Shown: positions 49,511 to 63,240, numbered from the stretch's first letter. The stretch is 64,000 bases of DNA from Malurus cyaneus samueli (GCA_009741485.1 VKON01000197.1:55868-119867), one strand, 5' to 3'. Translations and numbers: made by a program. Notes: generated from the sequence alone by a model not told the origin.

Positions 49511-52500
49511 TTGAGTTTCTACTTTTCTCCTCAATTGTTCTTTGGAAAATTTGGATGGATGAACAACATTTCTCAGGTTATAAATCTAACAATGGAGTTC
49601 AAAATTTGCATAGGTTTACTTTGTTTTTTTTTTGGTGTGTGTGTTTATTTGTTTGTTTGTTAGTAGGAATTTCACTTCCAGGTTCTGCAGCAAAACTCTT
49701 GAAATTCCAGCTTGAAAGACGTTACTTGTTTTTAGGTTTTTCTATTCCCCTACTGGTAGTGGGAAATAAAAATGACATTTTCAGAAAGCCTTTTCCAGCA
49801 GTCCTTCCCGTGTGGTTTCACAAGCGAAGATGGATTATAGATATATAGTAAGTTTTTGCTTTTGTTCTCTTTGTCTGAAGACAGCACCATTCAAAACTAC
49901 AGAATGGCATAAAAGACACTTAATTTTGAAAATTTCTTTTTTTTTTTTGGGTAGTAACCTACTTTTTCTGAGAGGCATTAAAGATCCCTTTCTTGGTCAT
50001 CTGGTCAGGGGAAATGGGCACCATGTGGTGCTGTAATATGTGCTTGTTTTCTCAGCATTCAAGCCAATTTTTTTAGTCCTGGAAGTATCATTATGATGTG
50101 AGCTTTGTGAAAACTGATAGAGGTGAAAAACATTTTTCATGCCCACTGGCATCTTGATTGTACAGCTGCTTGGTAACAAGTAGCTTTTGAGAGAAAACCT
50201 CTGTAAAATGGAATTCCTGGTGAGATTATCTAGGACAGGCACATGTATTTAAAGAAATCAGGACACATTTAGGGTATGTGCAGTGTCTGATGGAACTTCA
50301 AATAACTCGACACCATTCAATAGCATAACAAAAAAGTCAGAATATTTTCTGGTGGTGGAGGAGAAAGGAAATTTACATTATCACGATCTTGTGGAGGACC
50401 TACATGAGTTTATATAGGGTGATCCATACAATGTACACCAGAACAAAACACAACCAAACAAAATCACCAGTTAAAAAATAATTAATAATAAAAAAGGAAA
50501 CCCAACAACAACAAAAACCAAAAACCCACAAGAAAATACTACAAAGGAAGGCTTGGAAAGAAGAAAAAAAGATTTTGCTACTTTTATCAAAATTTGTAGT
50601 TACATATTTTCTTCTATGTTCTCATTTTATTAAAGAGAGAAAGAACATAAAATGTTCAGCAGCATCACTGTGTAGTTATCTGGTTATGGAAGTTTTTAGT
50701 TAGAGGAAGACAAAGAGCAGTGAGAGGGAAAGCAATTCAAGAGATTAAAAAAAAAAAAAAGAGATTATTGTTAGAAAGAGAAGCGAAAACTACAAAGTTT
50801 CTCTCTGCCTGCAATATGGAACCACTGCCATTGACTTTGCTGCAACAGAATGGCAGCAATGGGCAGGAAATCAGCATTTTCAGATGCAATAAACGTTGAT
50901 GTTCATCCTAAATGCTTGTTCCCTGCAATGTTTTATTGCACCTGTTTGACAGGAAGATGAATGCAGGCCCAGAAATACAAACTGATCCACCCTTTATTGC
51001 ATCATGATTCACTCATGGACACGGATGAGAAAGGAATTTGGGAGTCTTGGCTGCCAGTTGCCTGCTCTTGCTTCAGTAATATACTCCTTTTTTATCAGTA
51101 TATGCCTACATCTTTTCCTACTGAAGTCAAGGAATATTTTGCCCGTGATTTGAAGGAAATTGGTGTCAGGTCTGCAATTTCATCTGTGATTTACTGCAAC
51201 TGTTTTTTCCACTCTGTATCTGTGCCAAATAAGTGTTTCTTCACAATCTGTCCGTTGGCAAATAAAATGACTAGGTCAAGGGAGAGATTTTAGCTCTTCC
51301 CAGAAAGTACAGAACAACTTGTCTTGAGAGCCCAGGAAATTTTCGGTGTTATGATTTCACTTTCTAAGTGTGTTTTCAAAAGCCTGTGGCACAATATACA
51401 AAGGAAATAAAACTGATCCTCTCACCAAATACACTGTGTTAATAGTCGCCACTTACTTCAATATCCCCATGCTTTAAAAATGAAATGGATTTCATTTACG
51501 CACTACAGTACCTAGCAGAAAGCGCAATAAAATTATTTCCCCCTTATAAGAACACGCTGTAAAGGCCCATTAAGACATAATTACTGCCAAAAAGGCATTT
51601 TACATTTCCTTGAGATAAGCTGCACTAGTGTACTTTGAGATTTCACTCCCATTGATTCAGGATTAGAGCAGCATGTTTAGATAATAAGCAGAAGGGTCTC
51701 AGATAACAGCCTGAGTGAATCATCGGACTACAGCATTTAGTCAGAGAAAGTGTGTTTATCTGAAGGGCTCTTGGGACTAATACGGTTCCTCTTCAAAGCT
51801 TGAAGCAGGGGGTAAGAATCATAGTCCTGAAGGTTGGCAGGATAAACATGTCCTGTGATTTGCTAGCAATTTGAGAGATGGATTTCAGCACAGAGCGCAC
51901 TGCTGTTGTCAGGTTGAAAAGTGTCTGCCTGGAAATGAATTCATGCTCACAACAGCCCCAGACAAAGGAAAATCTCCCTGAAATGGCATGCCATCACATT
52001 TTAAGGCCAATTTTTCAAGTCTCTGACTCACACCTGGGAAATATACCAGTGCACTAAGTTTATCATAAAAAGCTCAGGTTTTATCAGACAAAAATTGGCG
52101 CAATAATCTCGGAACGTGCTGTCTCACTGACTGGTAGAGAAACCCATTTTTCTTCAGACTCGCCTGCTTTGTATCTGAAAACAATTTTTGCCTCCTCTGC
52201 ATATCAGATCAGATTGTTTTCCAGTGAAGGGAACTCTGCTGCTCTTTTAGCGTTCGGCGTGAGGTCTGCACCGAGAGATTGGGTAATGTGTCACACAGAG
52301 CAAAGCTGTGGCAAGAATAAAAGCTCCTGTGTCAGTCAACAGTTTATAAATACAGCAGGAGAGATAACTGCTGTGTGTTCTCCATCAGGAGCATACTTCT
52401 GGGCTCCAGAAGTAGCAACATATTTTTAAGCTAGGAGAGAGGGTGAGAAAGCGTAAATGAGCGAACAGAAGGTTTCTATAACTCTGTGTGGAGGCTTTTT

Positions 52501-54639
52501 GTGTGCGGTTGGAGCAGTTGGGGGTTGTCACTCTCTGAGAATAATTGTGAAGGGAACTGAAGGCAGGATAAAGCTCTTGAGGGCTGAATGTCCTCTCGTT
52601 TGCACCTGCAAGTTTGCTGGAAATCAAAGAGTTTGTGTCAGTTTAGATTAAATATATGTGAAAGAAGGTTTTTTTTATGATGCGTTGATTAAGGAAAGGA
52701 AAATCCCTAAATTACCTCCACCAGCACCACTTCCAAACTCAGTGGACATGGGTGAATTTCAAGGGAAAGTTACTAAAAAAATGTCCCATATGGGTGAACA
52801 AGGAAGGTCAAGCTATCTTTATGCATGCTAATTTACATGTTCAGATTTCCATTAAGTTTGTCCTATGTACTGCACATGCCATATTGTGGCTAGCTTTGAG
52901 AGTTAAAAGCTGAAAAAAATAAACTTCCTCAATTTAGTAAATATGATCTCATTCTCACATTTAGTTTGTTTGGCTTTATTTGCTTCTTTTTTTTTGTTTT
53001 TAGTTGAAATGTAGATGCAAAAAGAAAAGTTTTGGGTTAAGAATATTACTTCTAGTTAAAGAGCCAAAGGCACCATTGATAAGTAACCAGAGGAATTACT
53101 GACAGAGTCTTCTAGATTTGGTTGTGCCACTGAAAAAAACAGGGTGAGCATCAATTTTTTGTTCATTTCCTTGCTGCACACCATACTTAGAAGCTTTTTT
53201 ATAGGTAAGGTCTGTTTATGACATCCCAGCTACAAGGTGCTGCATCAATACCTGCTCCTGAAACTCTCTGAGGTAAATGTATTCTGTCTGAAATTGATTG
53301 TGGTGAACAAACACAGGCAACCCAGGTGAAGAGGGTGGTGAAAAGCTGGTGTAGTGAATTTAGTGAAAGATAACTTCTTGCACTAGCCCTTACACTCTTA
53401 AGAAAATGCCTCTTGTTTATGCTTTCAGTGGAAAAACAGCATTGGAAGAGCACAAAAAGGGCAAATGATGGTGTATAAAATATGTATCCAGAGTCTATGG
53501 AACATCTGTCTACTTCATGAGATGAGAAATTGGTTGTCATAATTGGGTCTATGTATGTGCATGAGAAGAGAAAGGTCAGCAGCTAGATATTCAATATTAA
53601 ATTTATTAATGTTTCTGGTTTTCACACTGTTTGAATGTTTGAAGTTTTGCTTTCTTTTTTTTTTTTTTAACTTAGAAAGCTGAGAATAAATGTATTTTGA
53701 AGCACATTTATGTTTTCAAGTGTCTCAAATGGATCTACCACTTAAAATATTGAGGATTTTGTTACACTGTCAGGTATGAAATCATGCAGATTTTTAGTCT
53801 AAATTTGAAAATTAAAACTAGTATTAATTTTTAGTAGTTAATTTGGTCAGTGTTTTAACTGCTCGGTTAGTCCATAGGTGCAGGAGGGAAGGGATAAACA
53901 TATTTGTTGAAGCATACCCTTGAGCACAACAATAAAATACATTTACTTGAGTCAGTTTCTCTATTGACTTCTTGTGTTTCCCAAATAGGGATGAATTACA
54001 ATTTTAGCTCCTTGATCTTCTGAAGTGATTAAAGTCATTATTCAAAGTTGACGATGAAGTATTTATGACTGCAAAGACACCCAGACAAATGAGATTTCCA
54101 CTGCTTGATTTAGAACCTGCAACACCATCTCCTATTTGACATTAAACCCAGGGGAATAAAAACAACCAGGTATCATCAGGGCACACATCAGCAGAAGCAA
54201 AAACTGTGAGCTTTGGATTTTTACCCTGAGTGACCAAACTCAGGGCAGATTTTGATTGAGTTTTGGTGAGAAGACCATCAAGTGCTCGTGAAGAAAGAGC
54301 CAATTTCAGCTGCTGACTTTCATGGGAGTTGGATAAGGTCTTGATTTATTCTGGAGCTGGGTCGTGCAGATAAAGAGGCAACAAATCCAGAGACATCGGC
54401 AAAGACAAGCAGCTAAATCCCCAACACTTGGAATGGACAGCTCCTGAAAAATCGTGGGGAGGGAAAGAAGGAAGAGCTTCCCAGCTATGGCTGGATCATG
54501 TTTCAGTGGTGAAAATCTGCACTGGAACAATAAGGGAATTAACACAGTGATTTTCTTGTGTCAAATCAGCTCAGTAGGGTCATTTCAGCTGTGTCCAGGC
54601 TGTGCACTGTCCTGGGATGATGAATCTGCAGAGTTTGGT

Positions 54640-54915
54640 GCTTCTGCCACAGGGCACTGCTTGCCACAAAGAGGAATGTCTGAGGGAACAGGGGAGGTTT
54701 AGATAGGATATTGGGAAAATGTTCTTTATTGAAATTATTATCAAGCCTTGGCACAGGATGTCTGGGCAGTGGTGGAGTCACCATCCCCTGAGGGATATAA
54801 AAAATATGCAGCCATGGCACTTGGAGACATGGGTTAGTGGTGGGCTTGGCAGTGCTGGGTTAATGGCTGCACTCAATGATCTTAAAGATATTTTTCAACC
54901 TTAAAAACCCTATGA
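54640..54915 (+). mobile_element. CR1 LINE 3' end
   Basis: The sense CR1 3' phrases occur in order: GAGGTTTAGATAGGATATTG, AAAATGTTCTTTATTGAAAT, AGCCTTGGCACAGGATGTCT, GTGGTGGGCTTGGCAGTGCT and GGGTTAATGGCTGCACTCAA. It then runs to a degraded octamer end CCCTATGATTTCATT. It is an old 5'-truncated copy. Confidence 0.88.
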
Positions 54916-55689
54916 TTTCATTAAATATCTGCACCACGTTTCAACACCTGGTCACCACATGCCACGGACCTCTAATATTGTAGAGATTTTGTTTCCTAAT
55001 AGAGACAAAATTTAAAACTCTCCATCTTTTCTTCACTACTGTTCCCACTACCTTGCACAGACTGCCCTATTCTGATTTCTTTTCTTACCTTACTGTTGCC
55101 TATTCTGATAAAATTTGTAACCTTGGCAATCACATCCCTCTCCCATAAAATAAGAATGAGATTTAGTTCTAGCCTTTTTATATGATCAAAAGTAAAAAAA
55201 TCATGCAAAAACTGTACATGTGGAAATGACTGGCAATTACTGAACAGACTTGAAATTTTGTCAGCAGACTGCATTCCACAGCATTTGCAGTGCCCAACTT
55301 AGGTACATTCAATCATCTGGGAAGCAGAGAACAAGGATTCCAGCCTTCTGCTTCCCAAATATTTCTTTGTTTATTTAAGTGCATTTAAGTTCCTTATTGG
55401 TTGTTTTGCTCCTGTGCAAGTTGCACACACTGGAAATTTGAGAAACTACAAAAACCTCCAAACAGAGCCTGAGATACACCTGAGGAAAAGATGGAGTGGC
55501 AGCACTTTGATTAAACAGTAAAATATCAGCATTTTTTACTTAAACAGTAAAAATTATTTCACAAGAGAGAGGAAAAACGGAGTCAGTAGAATATAATATG
55601 CATTAACTCCCTCTTCATTACTGCATGTGAAACTTAATTCCCTGACTGATATTCACACAGAAGACCGTTGTCTCGAAAATGTAAATCAG

Positions 55690-55850
55690 AGTACATCGTT
55701 TGGGTTGGAAGGAAATTTAAAATCATTCTAATTCCAAACCCCCTGCCCTTCTCAGGGACACCTTCCACTGTCCCAGGTTGCTCCAAGCCCCATCCAGCCT
55801 GGCCTTGGACACTGCCAGAGATGAGGAAATCACAGTTTCTCTGGAAAATC
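55690..55850 (-). mobile_element. CR1 LINE 3' fragment
   Basis: The antisense 3' end CGTTTGGGTTGGAAGGAAAT is followed by CCAAACCCCCTGCCC, then CACCTTCCACTGTCCCAGGT, CCAAGCCCCATCCAGCCTGG and CCTTGGACACTGCCAGAGAT. It is inserted in the same orientation as RIT2, about 480 bases downstream of the donor of the DTAGQ exon. Confidence 0.9.
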
Positions 55851-56330
55851 TGTATATGCATACTGTGTGTTACTGGTTGCATTAAGATCTTTTCCTTACG
55901 GTGAGCAGCTGGTATTTAGATATAATATGGGGAGAAGAAGAAATGTAATAAAATAGTTACAAGTAGACCAGAAAATTCCTGTAATATAGAAAAGGAGAAA
56001 TGAGAAAGGCAGAAGACAATCAACACAGTATTTATTCATGCCATTATTGTGATAGATGTTCCTGCATGCAAGACAGAAAGAAACCAACATCTTTTTATCT
56101 ATTGTTCATTTCAGCCTGCCTGTCTCCTCTGATGAGATCTAGAAGTTATACTGTGCCATACTGCAGAATCTTTTAATCTTCTCCTTTGTTAATTCCTCGG
56201 TGTTATTCTGCCACTGCTTCCTTTATGTCTGAATAAGAAGCCTTGTTTCTAGCACTGTGACCCATGTCTCTAAGGTTAAAGTGTTTGGGTTTATCTCTGA
56301 TTGAATGACTCACGTTGGAAAATTACTCAC

Positions 56331-56404
56331 CTGTCCAGCAGTGTCTAGAATGTCCAAATAGGCTGGTTCATCATCAATTCGGACTTGAGTTTTATAGGCA
56401 TCCT
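56331..56404 (-). CDS. RIT2: RIT2 internal exon (after switch I through DTAGQ)
   Basis: Read on the minus strand, this 74-base segment is flanked by a pyrimidine-rich acceptor ending TTTTTCAG and a consensus donor GTGAGT. It starts with two bases completing a split Glu codon, followed by 24 codons: [13 protein letters not shown], then [14 protein letters not shown] proteins are Ras-family GTPases of the plasma membrane that lack a prenylation signal; RIT2 (Rin) is mainly neuronal and binds calmodulin. The [10 protein letters not shown] and AYLDIL residues fit RIT2 better than RIT1, which has IRIRI and ANLDIL at these places; I recall a single Asp/Asn difference from human RIT2 here. DTAGQ is the G3 motif that contacts the gamma-phosphate and holds the catalytic Gln. 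The next exon downstream on the minus strand is at 38232-38436, in matching phase. The upstream exons carrying the P-loop were not found within the window. Confidence 0.93.
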
Positions 56405-59400
56405 CTGAAAAACACAGTGTAGTTTTCTTAAACATATGAGTAGCTCAGAGAATGGAAAATTAAATAGCTTTGCTGCTTTGGAGTAGGCTTTTCAGAAGCC
56501 CTCCAGTCTGACCCAACCTTGCTTTACTTCAAAAAGTCCCTTTTTGAAATCCTATCACTACAAAGTATTAACGAAAGAGAGTCCCTTCTATCATACTACC
56601 TCAAAATACAAAAATTAAATTCCCTTTATTTAAATGGGTATCACAGACCCCAGGTGTTACTCAAGTCACAAAGATTCAGAGGTGTTATGCTGGTGCTATG
56701 CAACAGAGTGTTTTTTTTTTACTTACCATAATGACACATTCAAAGAGTTTCTCTAGCAAATAGTCCCAATTTAAAGATTGTTAAATTATTGGGATAGACT
56801 CCCTGTAGCTGAACATGGGTCCTGGCTCAGGTATGTCAGAGCAATTATTTAAACTTCTGTATATCCCCAGGAAGGCTAAGAATCGACTTTTAAAATTCTG
56901 TAATCTGTATCTTCACACTCATCATAGCTGCTTTGTGGACCCTTCCTTTAGCTCATGACTTTGTCAACTAAATTTAGAAGACAAAAAAACAAAGAAAAGG
57001 CAAACTACCATTTGCATAAGCCGTTTTCTACACATTTCAATTTCATTCCCCTCTCAACATTTGTATTTTCTTCATAAGATTAAAAGGACCATAGATACCA
57101 GCTCGTGTTTATACTTGAAATAGTCTTGGAAATTATCTGCGTTCCTTAATTGAACAATCATGCAGAGCAGCCTGAGTGGTTTTTGTGACTGGCATCGTGC
57201 TTTGGAAGGGCACTGAGGCGTGAAGACAAGAAAAGTGCATTTGTGGTGTCTGGGAAGTGTCGTTCACCATCGTGAGCTCATGGCTGTGCCTGTCCTCAGA
57301 GCCAGCCCTGGCACAGACACTCAGAAACTCAATAACTGCTCCAATAATATTGAGATTTTAATAAGGGATTATATGGCAGGTAGTTGGAACTCAACTCATG
57401 CCGTTATATGTATGTCGTATCATACAACACTTCATAAAAGCATCTGAAAAACAGCTTTCTACCTGTAGAAGTAAAAAATCTAAAACATGTAGTTTAAAAT
57501 ATTTAGATTAACATTTAGGTTACAAGACTAACAAGACACAAGATTCTGGACAGCCTTAACTCAGTCTCTTCCTTTGCAGTCAGAGGATTGCTATCTTTTA
57601 TGACATAACCACACACAGTACTTCCCTCTTTATTTTAGACCTCAATTCAGTAAACAATTAGGCACATGACTTTCTTTAAACAAATACCTAATCCCATTGA
57701 TATTAAGATGGCCTAGAGGCTTAATTAATTGTATGATATATTACCTTGCTAAAAAAGCCAGAACGCTCCAACCAGCATATGTTTTGGCTGATAAATCTTT
57801 TTATAGGGATTGCTGAATAAGAAACTCTGTGTCAAAGAGGGGCCATATAAAAGTAATTGGTCTACTTGCAGTTCAAGTAATTTATTATTGCATGACAATG
57901 ACATCTGCAGTAGATTTTTTATTTTTATTTTCATCTTTTTTAATTAGCTAAAAAATTAAAAGTAAAAAAAGAAAATATGTAAAATCAAACATGGTATTTC
58001 CTTCAGATGAATTCCATTAACACTATCAAGTATTATTAATGTACTTCCATGCAGGTGGGTACCCATTTGCATACATAATTAACATATGACTTCCATAAAT
58101 TTAGCTTGCACTTTTGGCTCCACACCTGGATTTTCTAAAGCCAGTTGTCCTGCTTCCCTTTTCACTTAAACCATTGTGAATCTTTATGCAATAGCTTTAA
58201 AACAGACAGAAATATTCCTACTTAAATTCTACTTGGATAAAAAGGAAGCTACATAAATCCTATCTGTTTGTGCCAAGGAAATGAATTACAAGTTCAGAGT
58301 TAGCTATAACTAAAAGACCCACTGGCCTCTGAATATAAGTCACAGGTTCCAGTTAGCAAATGTAAAATATCTATCCTGCTGAGCTTCTCCATGTGTGCCC
58401 TGATATAATGTCACCGTCACCAGTGAAGTTTCAAGTGCTAAAATGTGGAGCCAGACTAAATTTATAATATTTTTACTTTTCAGACGCAATGCTGAATGCA
58501 CGAAGACATTTTGCCATTTTTCGTTTATTTTGCTCTCCCTAACTACTGACCTTAAAACATTTCACAAAGGAGTGTTAAAATCACCATCCCATTTTCGTTC
58601 TTGAAATATGCTAATTTCTTCTGTTGGTGGTAGAGAAACATCTTCTGTTGTGCACTGACCAAGCAAATGAATCTAAAAGGTTTTCTAGGCAAATGCTTTT
58701 CACTTTTAAGATTTGTTTTTTGCTCCGGGAAATGTAGAGATGAAAAAGGAAGGAGGTATGGGTTTCCTTTACAACCCTCTCTCTCTGCATACAAGTAAAA
58801 ACAGGATAGAACAGATAATATAGAGAAGCCTAAAGATGTCCTCAGTTGGGGTGGGATAAGCAGGGGTGTTTTCAACATGCATCTGGATGGAAAATAAGTT
58901 CTTCAAAGCCCCATTTAAGACGTCCTAAAGTCCACAGCTACCTAGGAAATCACAATTTTGAGCCAACACGCTCACACCAGAGAGGAAATCATAAGCTATC
59001 ACCTACTTAATGCTCAAACACAGCCACTCTCATTTTGAGAAGCACTGCTTTTCCATTTACCTGTGGATTAACTAATCTCCAGGACCTTGCATACCTTCCA
59101 GGGCAGCAGGTAGAAGCAAAATGAATAAACCTAAACCCATGTTTCCTATATCATGCCATATAGACCAAGTGGAAGAGCTGTATTGCTTAGTTCTGCTCTA
59201 CAATTTACACTTTTAAACTGAGATTTCATCTCAGAAAGCAATGTAAATAGAGGATTAGCTCAACTTTTCTGTCTATTACATGGGCAAACATCTTTATTTT
59301 ACTCAAATTATGAGGCAGAGGCATTAATCTGGAAATAAACCACCTCCTAGAGATCGAGAATTGGAGATATCTGTATGTTGCACCCATAATTTTTTTGTTC

Positions 59401-60508
59401 ATTGGTAGGTATGAGGTTAAGCAGAAATCCTGGTATCTTGGCATATTTCCCAGAGGATTTCAGAAAGGACTTCTGTGAGGCTGGGATTTTTTGGTCCAAG
59501 CAGCATGGTACAATTTATGGTCATGGTAAGGAAAGAGAAGTTCTGAGACGTTGCTGTAAAGAGCAGGAACATGTTGCTCACATGTGGACAAAGAACAGAA
59601 AGGAAGATGTTCCACTGAAATCTAAATGTATATAAAACAAAGCAGTCTTCATCAGGAACACTATTAAACTCACACTGTTATGTATTCCACTTAAAAATTA
59701 CCCACATTATTACAAATGGTGTCTGGTGTATTTGCACTGCTCATCGTGTTTGAGTATGCTACATTTTCTTTCACCTAATTAATTTATAATATGAATATAA
59801 TGTTCCCTTTAAAGTTAATTTGGGGGCTGCTAAAGCACGTGTATCTATACACCCTACAGCTCTAAGGAGTGATATTTACTAAAAGGGCAAACTCTAGCTG
59901 CTGTTTCCATAAAGCATTGAGACAACATACAAAATAGAGACAAGAATACTAATTAGACAGCAGGCAATAAATCAGACTATAACTATATTGTTTATATTAA
60001 GCTCAGGATTAGTTTTATTCTGTGAGGTTAATTGTAAAGTCTCAGCTTTTGGTTTGAGTAAAATTTAGCAGAAGGGTAAGGTACATATGAAAAAAACTGT
60101 GGATGGAGTTTACTGATATTGTGTTTCAAAAACTGGTTACAAGAATGGACATTTTTTAGGTACCAAAAGGAAAAATGAAACAAAGCTCCTGCATATTTGC
60201 AATCTGAACAATGTGTATATATATATATGAACTTTTCATTTAAAGAGAATTTTTTTTTTTTACGCATACAAAGTGGATTTTTTAGAATCTTATTTCCTAC
60301 AAAGACTAAAAATAAAAATGAAAATAGATACAAAATTCTTCTCAGAGGACATTGTCATTTGGCTACTGACCGTTTACTGTTTTGCAGAGTGGGACAAAAC
60401 AAATAGAGATCCAACTGTTTCCTGAATGGCACTCTTTTTAATTTTAAATTCTTTCCCTCTTTACTGAATATCTAAATTAAAACAAGAAAATATATTGAAA
60501 GATTGTTG

Positions 60509-60660
60509 TTTTTTTTTTTTTTAACTTCTCTTTTTGATAATTGATTTGCCACTTTGTTAGTATTATAAAAATAAAGAAAAAGATTTTTTAAGCTGTATAT
60601 CTGGCTTTTTTTTCCTTTTTTTTTTTTTCTATTTTTTTTTTTTTGTGTGTGTTAAAAATT
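60509..60660 (+). repeat. T-rich low-complexity tracts
   Basis: Three T runs of 9-14 bases (about 60509-60522, 60607-60644 broken by C and A, and a following GTGTGTG) lie within AT-rich DNA. No element body is attached. Confidence 0.75.
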
Positions 60661-61724
60661 AGATGCATCACTTTTGTTCAGAATTTATTTTTTTTTACCT
60701 GGACATAATTCTAGTGAGAGAAGTACAGTAATTAATGCAAGGTTGTGTAACAATCAGTTATCTTAGGGAAGCTGAATTCATAAAAAATATATCAAAGTGC
60801 TTTTTCAGTTATGAGCAGGTAACCGCTTCATGACAAATAGATTTAGATGGTGCACAATTTTAAGGGGAGTGGTAATGGGTTTTTCATCTGCATTACAGAC
60901 ATGTTCCAGTTCCTGAAATATAGGTCAGATGCCTCTTTCTTCCATTTGGTAATTCTGCTTCTATGCTTTCTAAATAAAAGCTCTCTTCTTCTGTGTCTTA
61001 CACAATACCAGTTGCAGTTTAAAATGATCAGATTCATGCATACAGGTGAGCCAAAAAATATTTTATTTGATGGTGTCAAGCCAGCAGAAGGAATCCAAGC
61101 TCAGTCAGCCACACCTGGAATTCTGCCTCTTGTTTTTCTCCCTGTGTGCCAAGGCAACAGCAGGAGACACAGCTCTTGGTGCTTAGATAATCTGCTACAA
61201 ATGCATTTTAATTTAGCAATTCTCCTGAATGTAGGATGGTCATGTGTCTTTCCCTTTATGGGTGCTGTTTCTATTTACAGCAAGGAATTTTTAAATAAAA
61301 AGACCTGAATGAACAGAGACATAAACCACTGTCCCAAATGCTGCACATAAACTGCTCCTGTTTGAGATAAGAACATGCATGTCATAGGAATTACCCATCC
61401 ACATACACTGGTTTTAAGACCTCCCTTAGCACACAATTATTTTCCTGGGCGATGAGTGTTTTATAATTTGGGTGAGCATTGCTATCAGTGTTTTGCAGAC
61501 AAGGACACCTAGACAGAGAGGTTGCCTTCCTGCAAAATATGCACAAGTGATAAGCAAAGGATGGTGTAGAGGAGCACAACTGACAGATTTGATTGTCCTG
61601 TGTTTTGCAAATACTCACATAGAAAGCAGTATCCTTTAAAATAAGGCAAGTAGGGATATTAGTACAAAGCCATTAGCTAGGATATGTAAATATTCCAGTT
61701 CCAGCTCTGTCACATCATTATACA

Positions 61725-61835
61725 TGGTCTGATTCTTGGGGATGGTCCTGTGCCCATCCAGGAGTGGGACTCCAGCCAGTTTGATCCTTGTGGGTCCCTT
61801 CCAACTCAGCTTCTTTGATTCTATGATTCTATCTG
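61725..61835 (+). mobile_element. CR1 LINE 3' end with octamer tail
   Basis: GATTCTTGGGGATGGTCCTG, GTTTGATCCTTGTGGGTCCC and TTCCAACTCAGCTTCTTTG lead into GATTCTATGATTCTAT, two units of the (ATTCTATG) CR1 tail. The short length reflects the usual 5' truncation. Its tail is the best preserved in the window. Confidence 0.88.
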
Positions 61836-62639
61836 CAATTAGGAACTTCATAATGTTCTTCTCATGGCTGCTGTTTTTTTTTATTTCTCAGCATGGAGCT
61901 GTATTTGTCATTTGTGCAGTTTTGTCATGTTTTTGTCAGATTCTTCAGGTTTCTCTCAGTTTCATGTTAAAAGCACAAGTTGCCTGTTACCAGCCTACAG
62001 AAGTGGTGGTAATAGACAACATTATTCCAGGCAGAAGAATCTTGATGATGGTTTGCAAAAGAGAGAAAAAATTACCACTGTCTTTCTAAATCCACAGCTA
62101 GAAACACTTCCTTGTGTAAACACAGAGTTTGAACACCTCAGCTGTTTCTATGAAAGAGACGTAGCTAAGTAATGCAGCATTTAATGCAGATATCACTTCT
62201 CTTTTAGCCTGTAGAAAAACCTATAGTGTATAGAAAATTAAAATTATCTGAGAAAAAATAAAGCATTATTCATGTTAAGTGCTTATCGTAAAAGGAATTC
62301 ATACATTTATTCATTACGCATTCAGTTGCATGATAATAAATACAGAAATCTCTATCTCTCAGTTTTCATTTTAGCATTCAAATTGCCATAAACATATTTA
62401 CAGATAAGACACTAAGCCAAGGTTTTGGCCACATATGTCTTCAGAAAATATTCTGTAATGTTTTCAAATGGCCTTGCTAAATTCAAATCAGTGTTGTAGA
62501 TTCCATCTCTCCTTAATTTCAAACACAATGTTTTGTTTCTTTTGCTTAGCCTTTGTCCAGTGTCATGACATGCCTTTAACTGACTGCTGTGTTCTGTTTT
62601 AGAGGTTTCTGTACCTTCAATGGCACATAAAAAAATATC

Positions 62640-62790
62640 TTTGATTGCACAGGGTGCCCAGAGAAGCTGTGGCTGCCCCATCCCTGGAAGGTGCATGGCC
62701 GGTTGGTGGGGCTTGGAGCACCTGGTCTGGTGGAAAGTGTCTCTACCCATCGCAGGGGATTAGAATGACAATATTTAAAGCTCCTTCTCA
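62640..62790 (+). mobile_element. CR1 LINE 3' fragment
   Basis: TGCCCAGAGAAGCTGTGGCT, then GCCCCATCCCTGGAAGGTGC, GGGGCTTGGAGCACCTGGTC and CTACCCATCGCAGGGGATTA give the sense CR1 3' pattern. It ends in degraded sequence near AAAGCTCCTTCTCAATGA. Confidence 0.9.
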
Positions 62791-62856
62791 ATGAAAGCAT
62801 TTGATCTTCAATTCAAAAGAAATTAATCATCCAAGGAGTAAAGAACAAATAAGAAT

Positions 62857-62858
<2 letters not shown>

Positions 62859-62893
<35 letters not shown>
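62859..62893 (+). repeat. Poly-A run
   Basis: About 35 uninterrupted A, roughly 70 bases after the end of the CR1 fragment. CR1 tails are octamers rather than poly-A, so this run is not the CR1 tail. It could be an independent simple repeat. Confidence 0.85.
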
Positions 62894-63060
62894 TTCTGTA
62901 TTGGAGATAAAGAACAGAACAACTTTTAGCTGATTTTGTCTCCTAATAGAGAACAGCTATATCTTCAATGAAAATAGAAACACAACTGAATATGTCCAGA
63001 CCTCGCATTTGATCCTAATAAATGAAAAATGGTGTCTGAATGCTTGGAGGCACACAAGGC

Positions 63061-63240
63061 ATAGAATCGTAGAATCACAAAATTGTTTTTGTTGGAAGGG
63101 ACCTTAGGATCATCTTAACCTTGGCAGGGACCTTCACCAACAGGCTGCTCAAAGCTGTGTCCAACCTGCCCTTGAACACTTCCAGTATGGGAGCCCAAAA
63201 CCTCTCTGAATCAACCTGTTGAGCATCCAGAATCACTGTA
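63061..63240 (-). mobile_element. CR1 LINE 3' fragment with octamer tail
   Basis: The plus strand starts with CATAGAATCGTAGAATCAC, the reverse complement of a CR1 octamer tail. It continues with TTGTTGGAAGGGACCTTAGG, CAGGCTGCTCAAAGCTGTGT and CCAACCTGCCCTTGAACACT. The insertion is therefore on the minus strand. Confidence 0.9.

Larger units (their letters stand above)
38437..56330 (-). other. RIT2: RIT2 intron between the two recognised exons
   Basis: This 17,894-base interval begins with GTGAGT after the DTAGQ exon and ends with a pyrimidine-rich tract and CTCTGCAG before the AEFTAMR exon, both read on the minus strand. It holds no recognisable coding sequence. It contains three CR1 fragments (48735-49075, 54640-54915 and 55690-55850), T-rich low-complexity tracts at 44397-44566 and 49483-49510, a poly-A run at 47161-47182 and several short inverted repeats. 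Much of the remainder is AT-rich single-copy DNA. Confidence 0.85.

Noticed and set aside
49384..49848. 154-residue plus-strand frame containing LLVVGNKNDI, resembling a Ras G4 (NKxD) motif
   Set aside because: There are no other GTPase motifs, the frame runs through a long poly-T tract and a T/G repeat, and it is on the strand opposite RIT2. The resemblance is chance.
60847..61308. 153-residue plus-strand frame
   Set aside because: No recognisable domain, typical intron base composition, and nothing like splice-bounded conservation visible. It is likely chance in a long AT-rich intron.
62412..62750. 112-residue minus-strand frame
   Set aside because: It reads through the antisense of the CR1 fragment at 62640-62790, in untranslated 3' sequence of that element.
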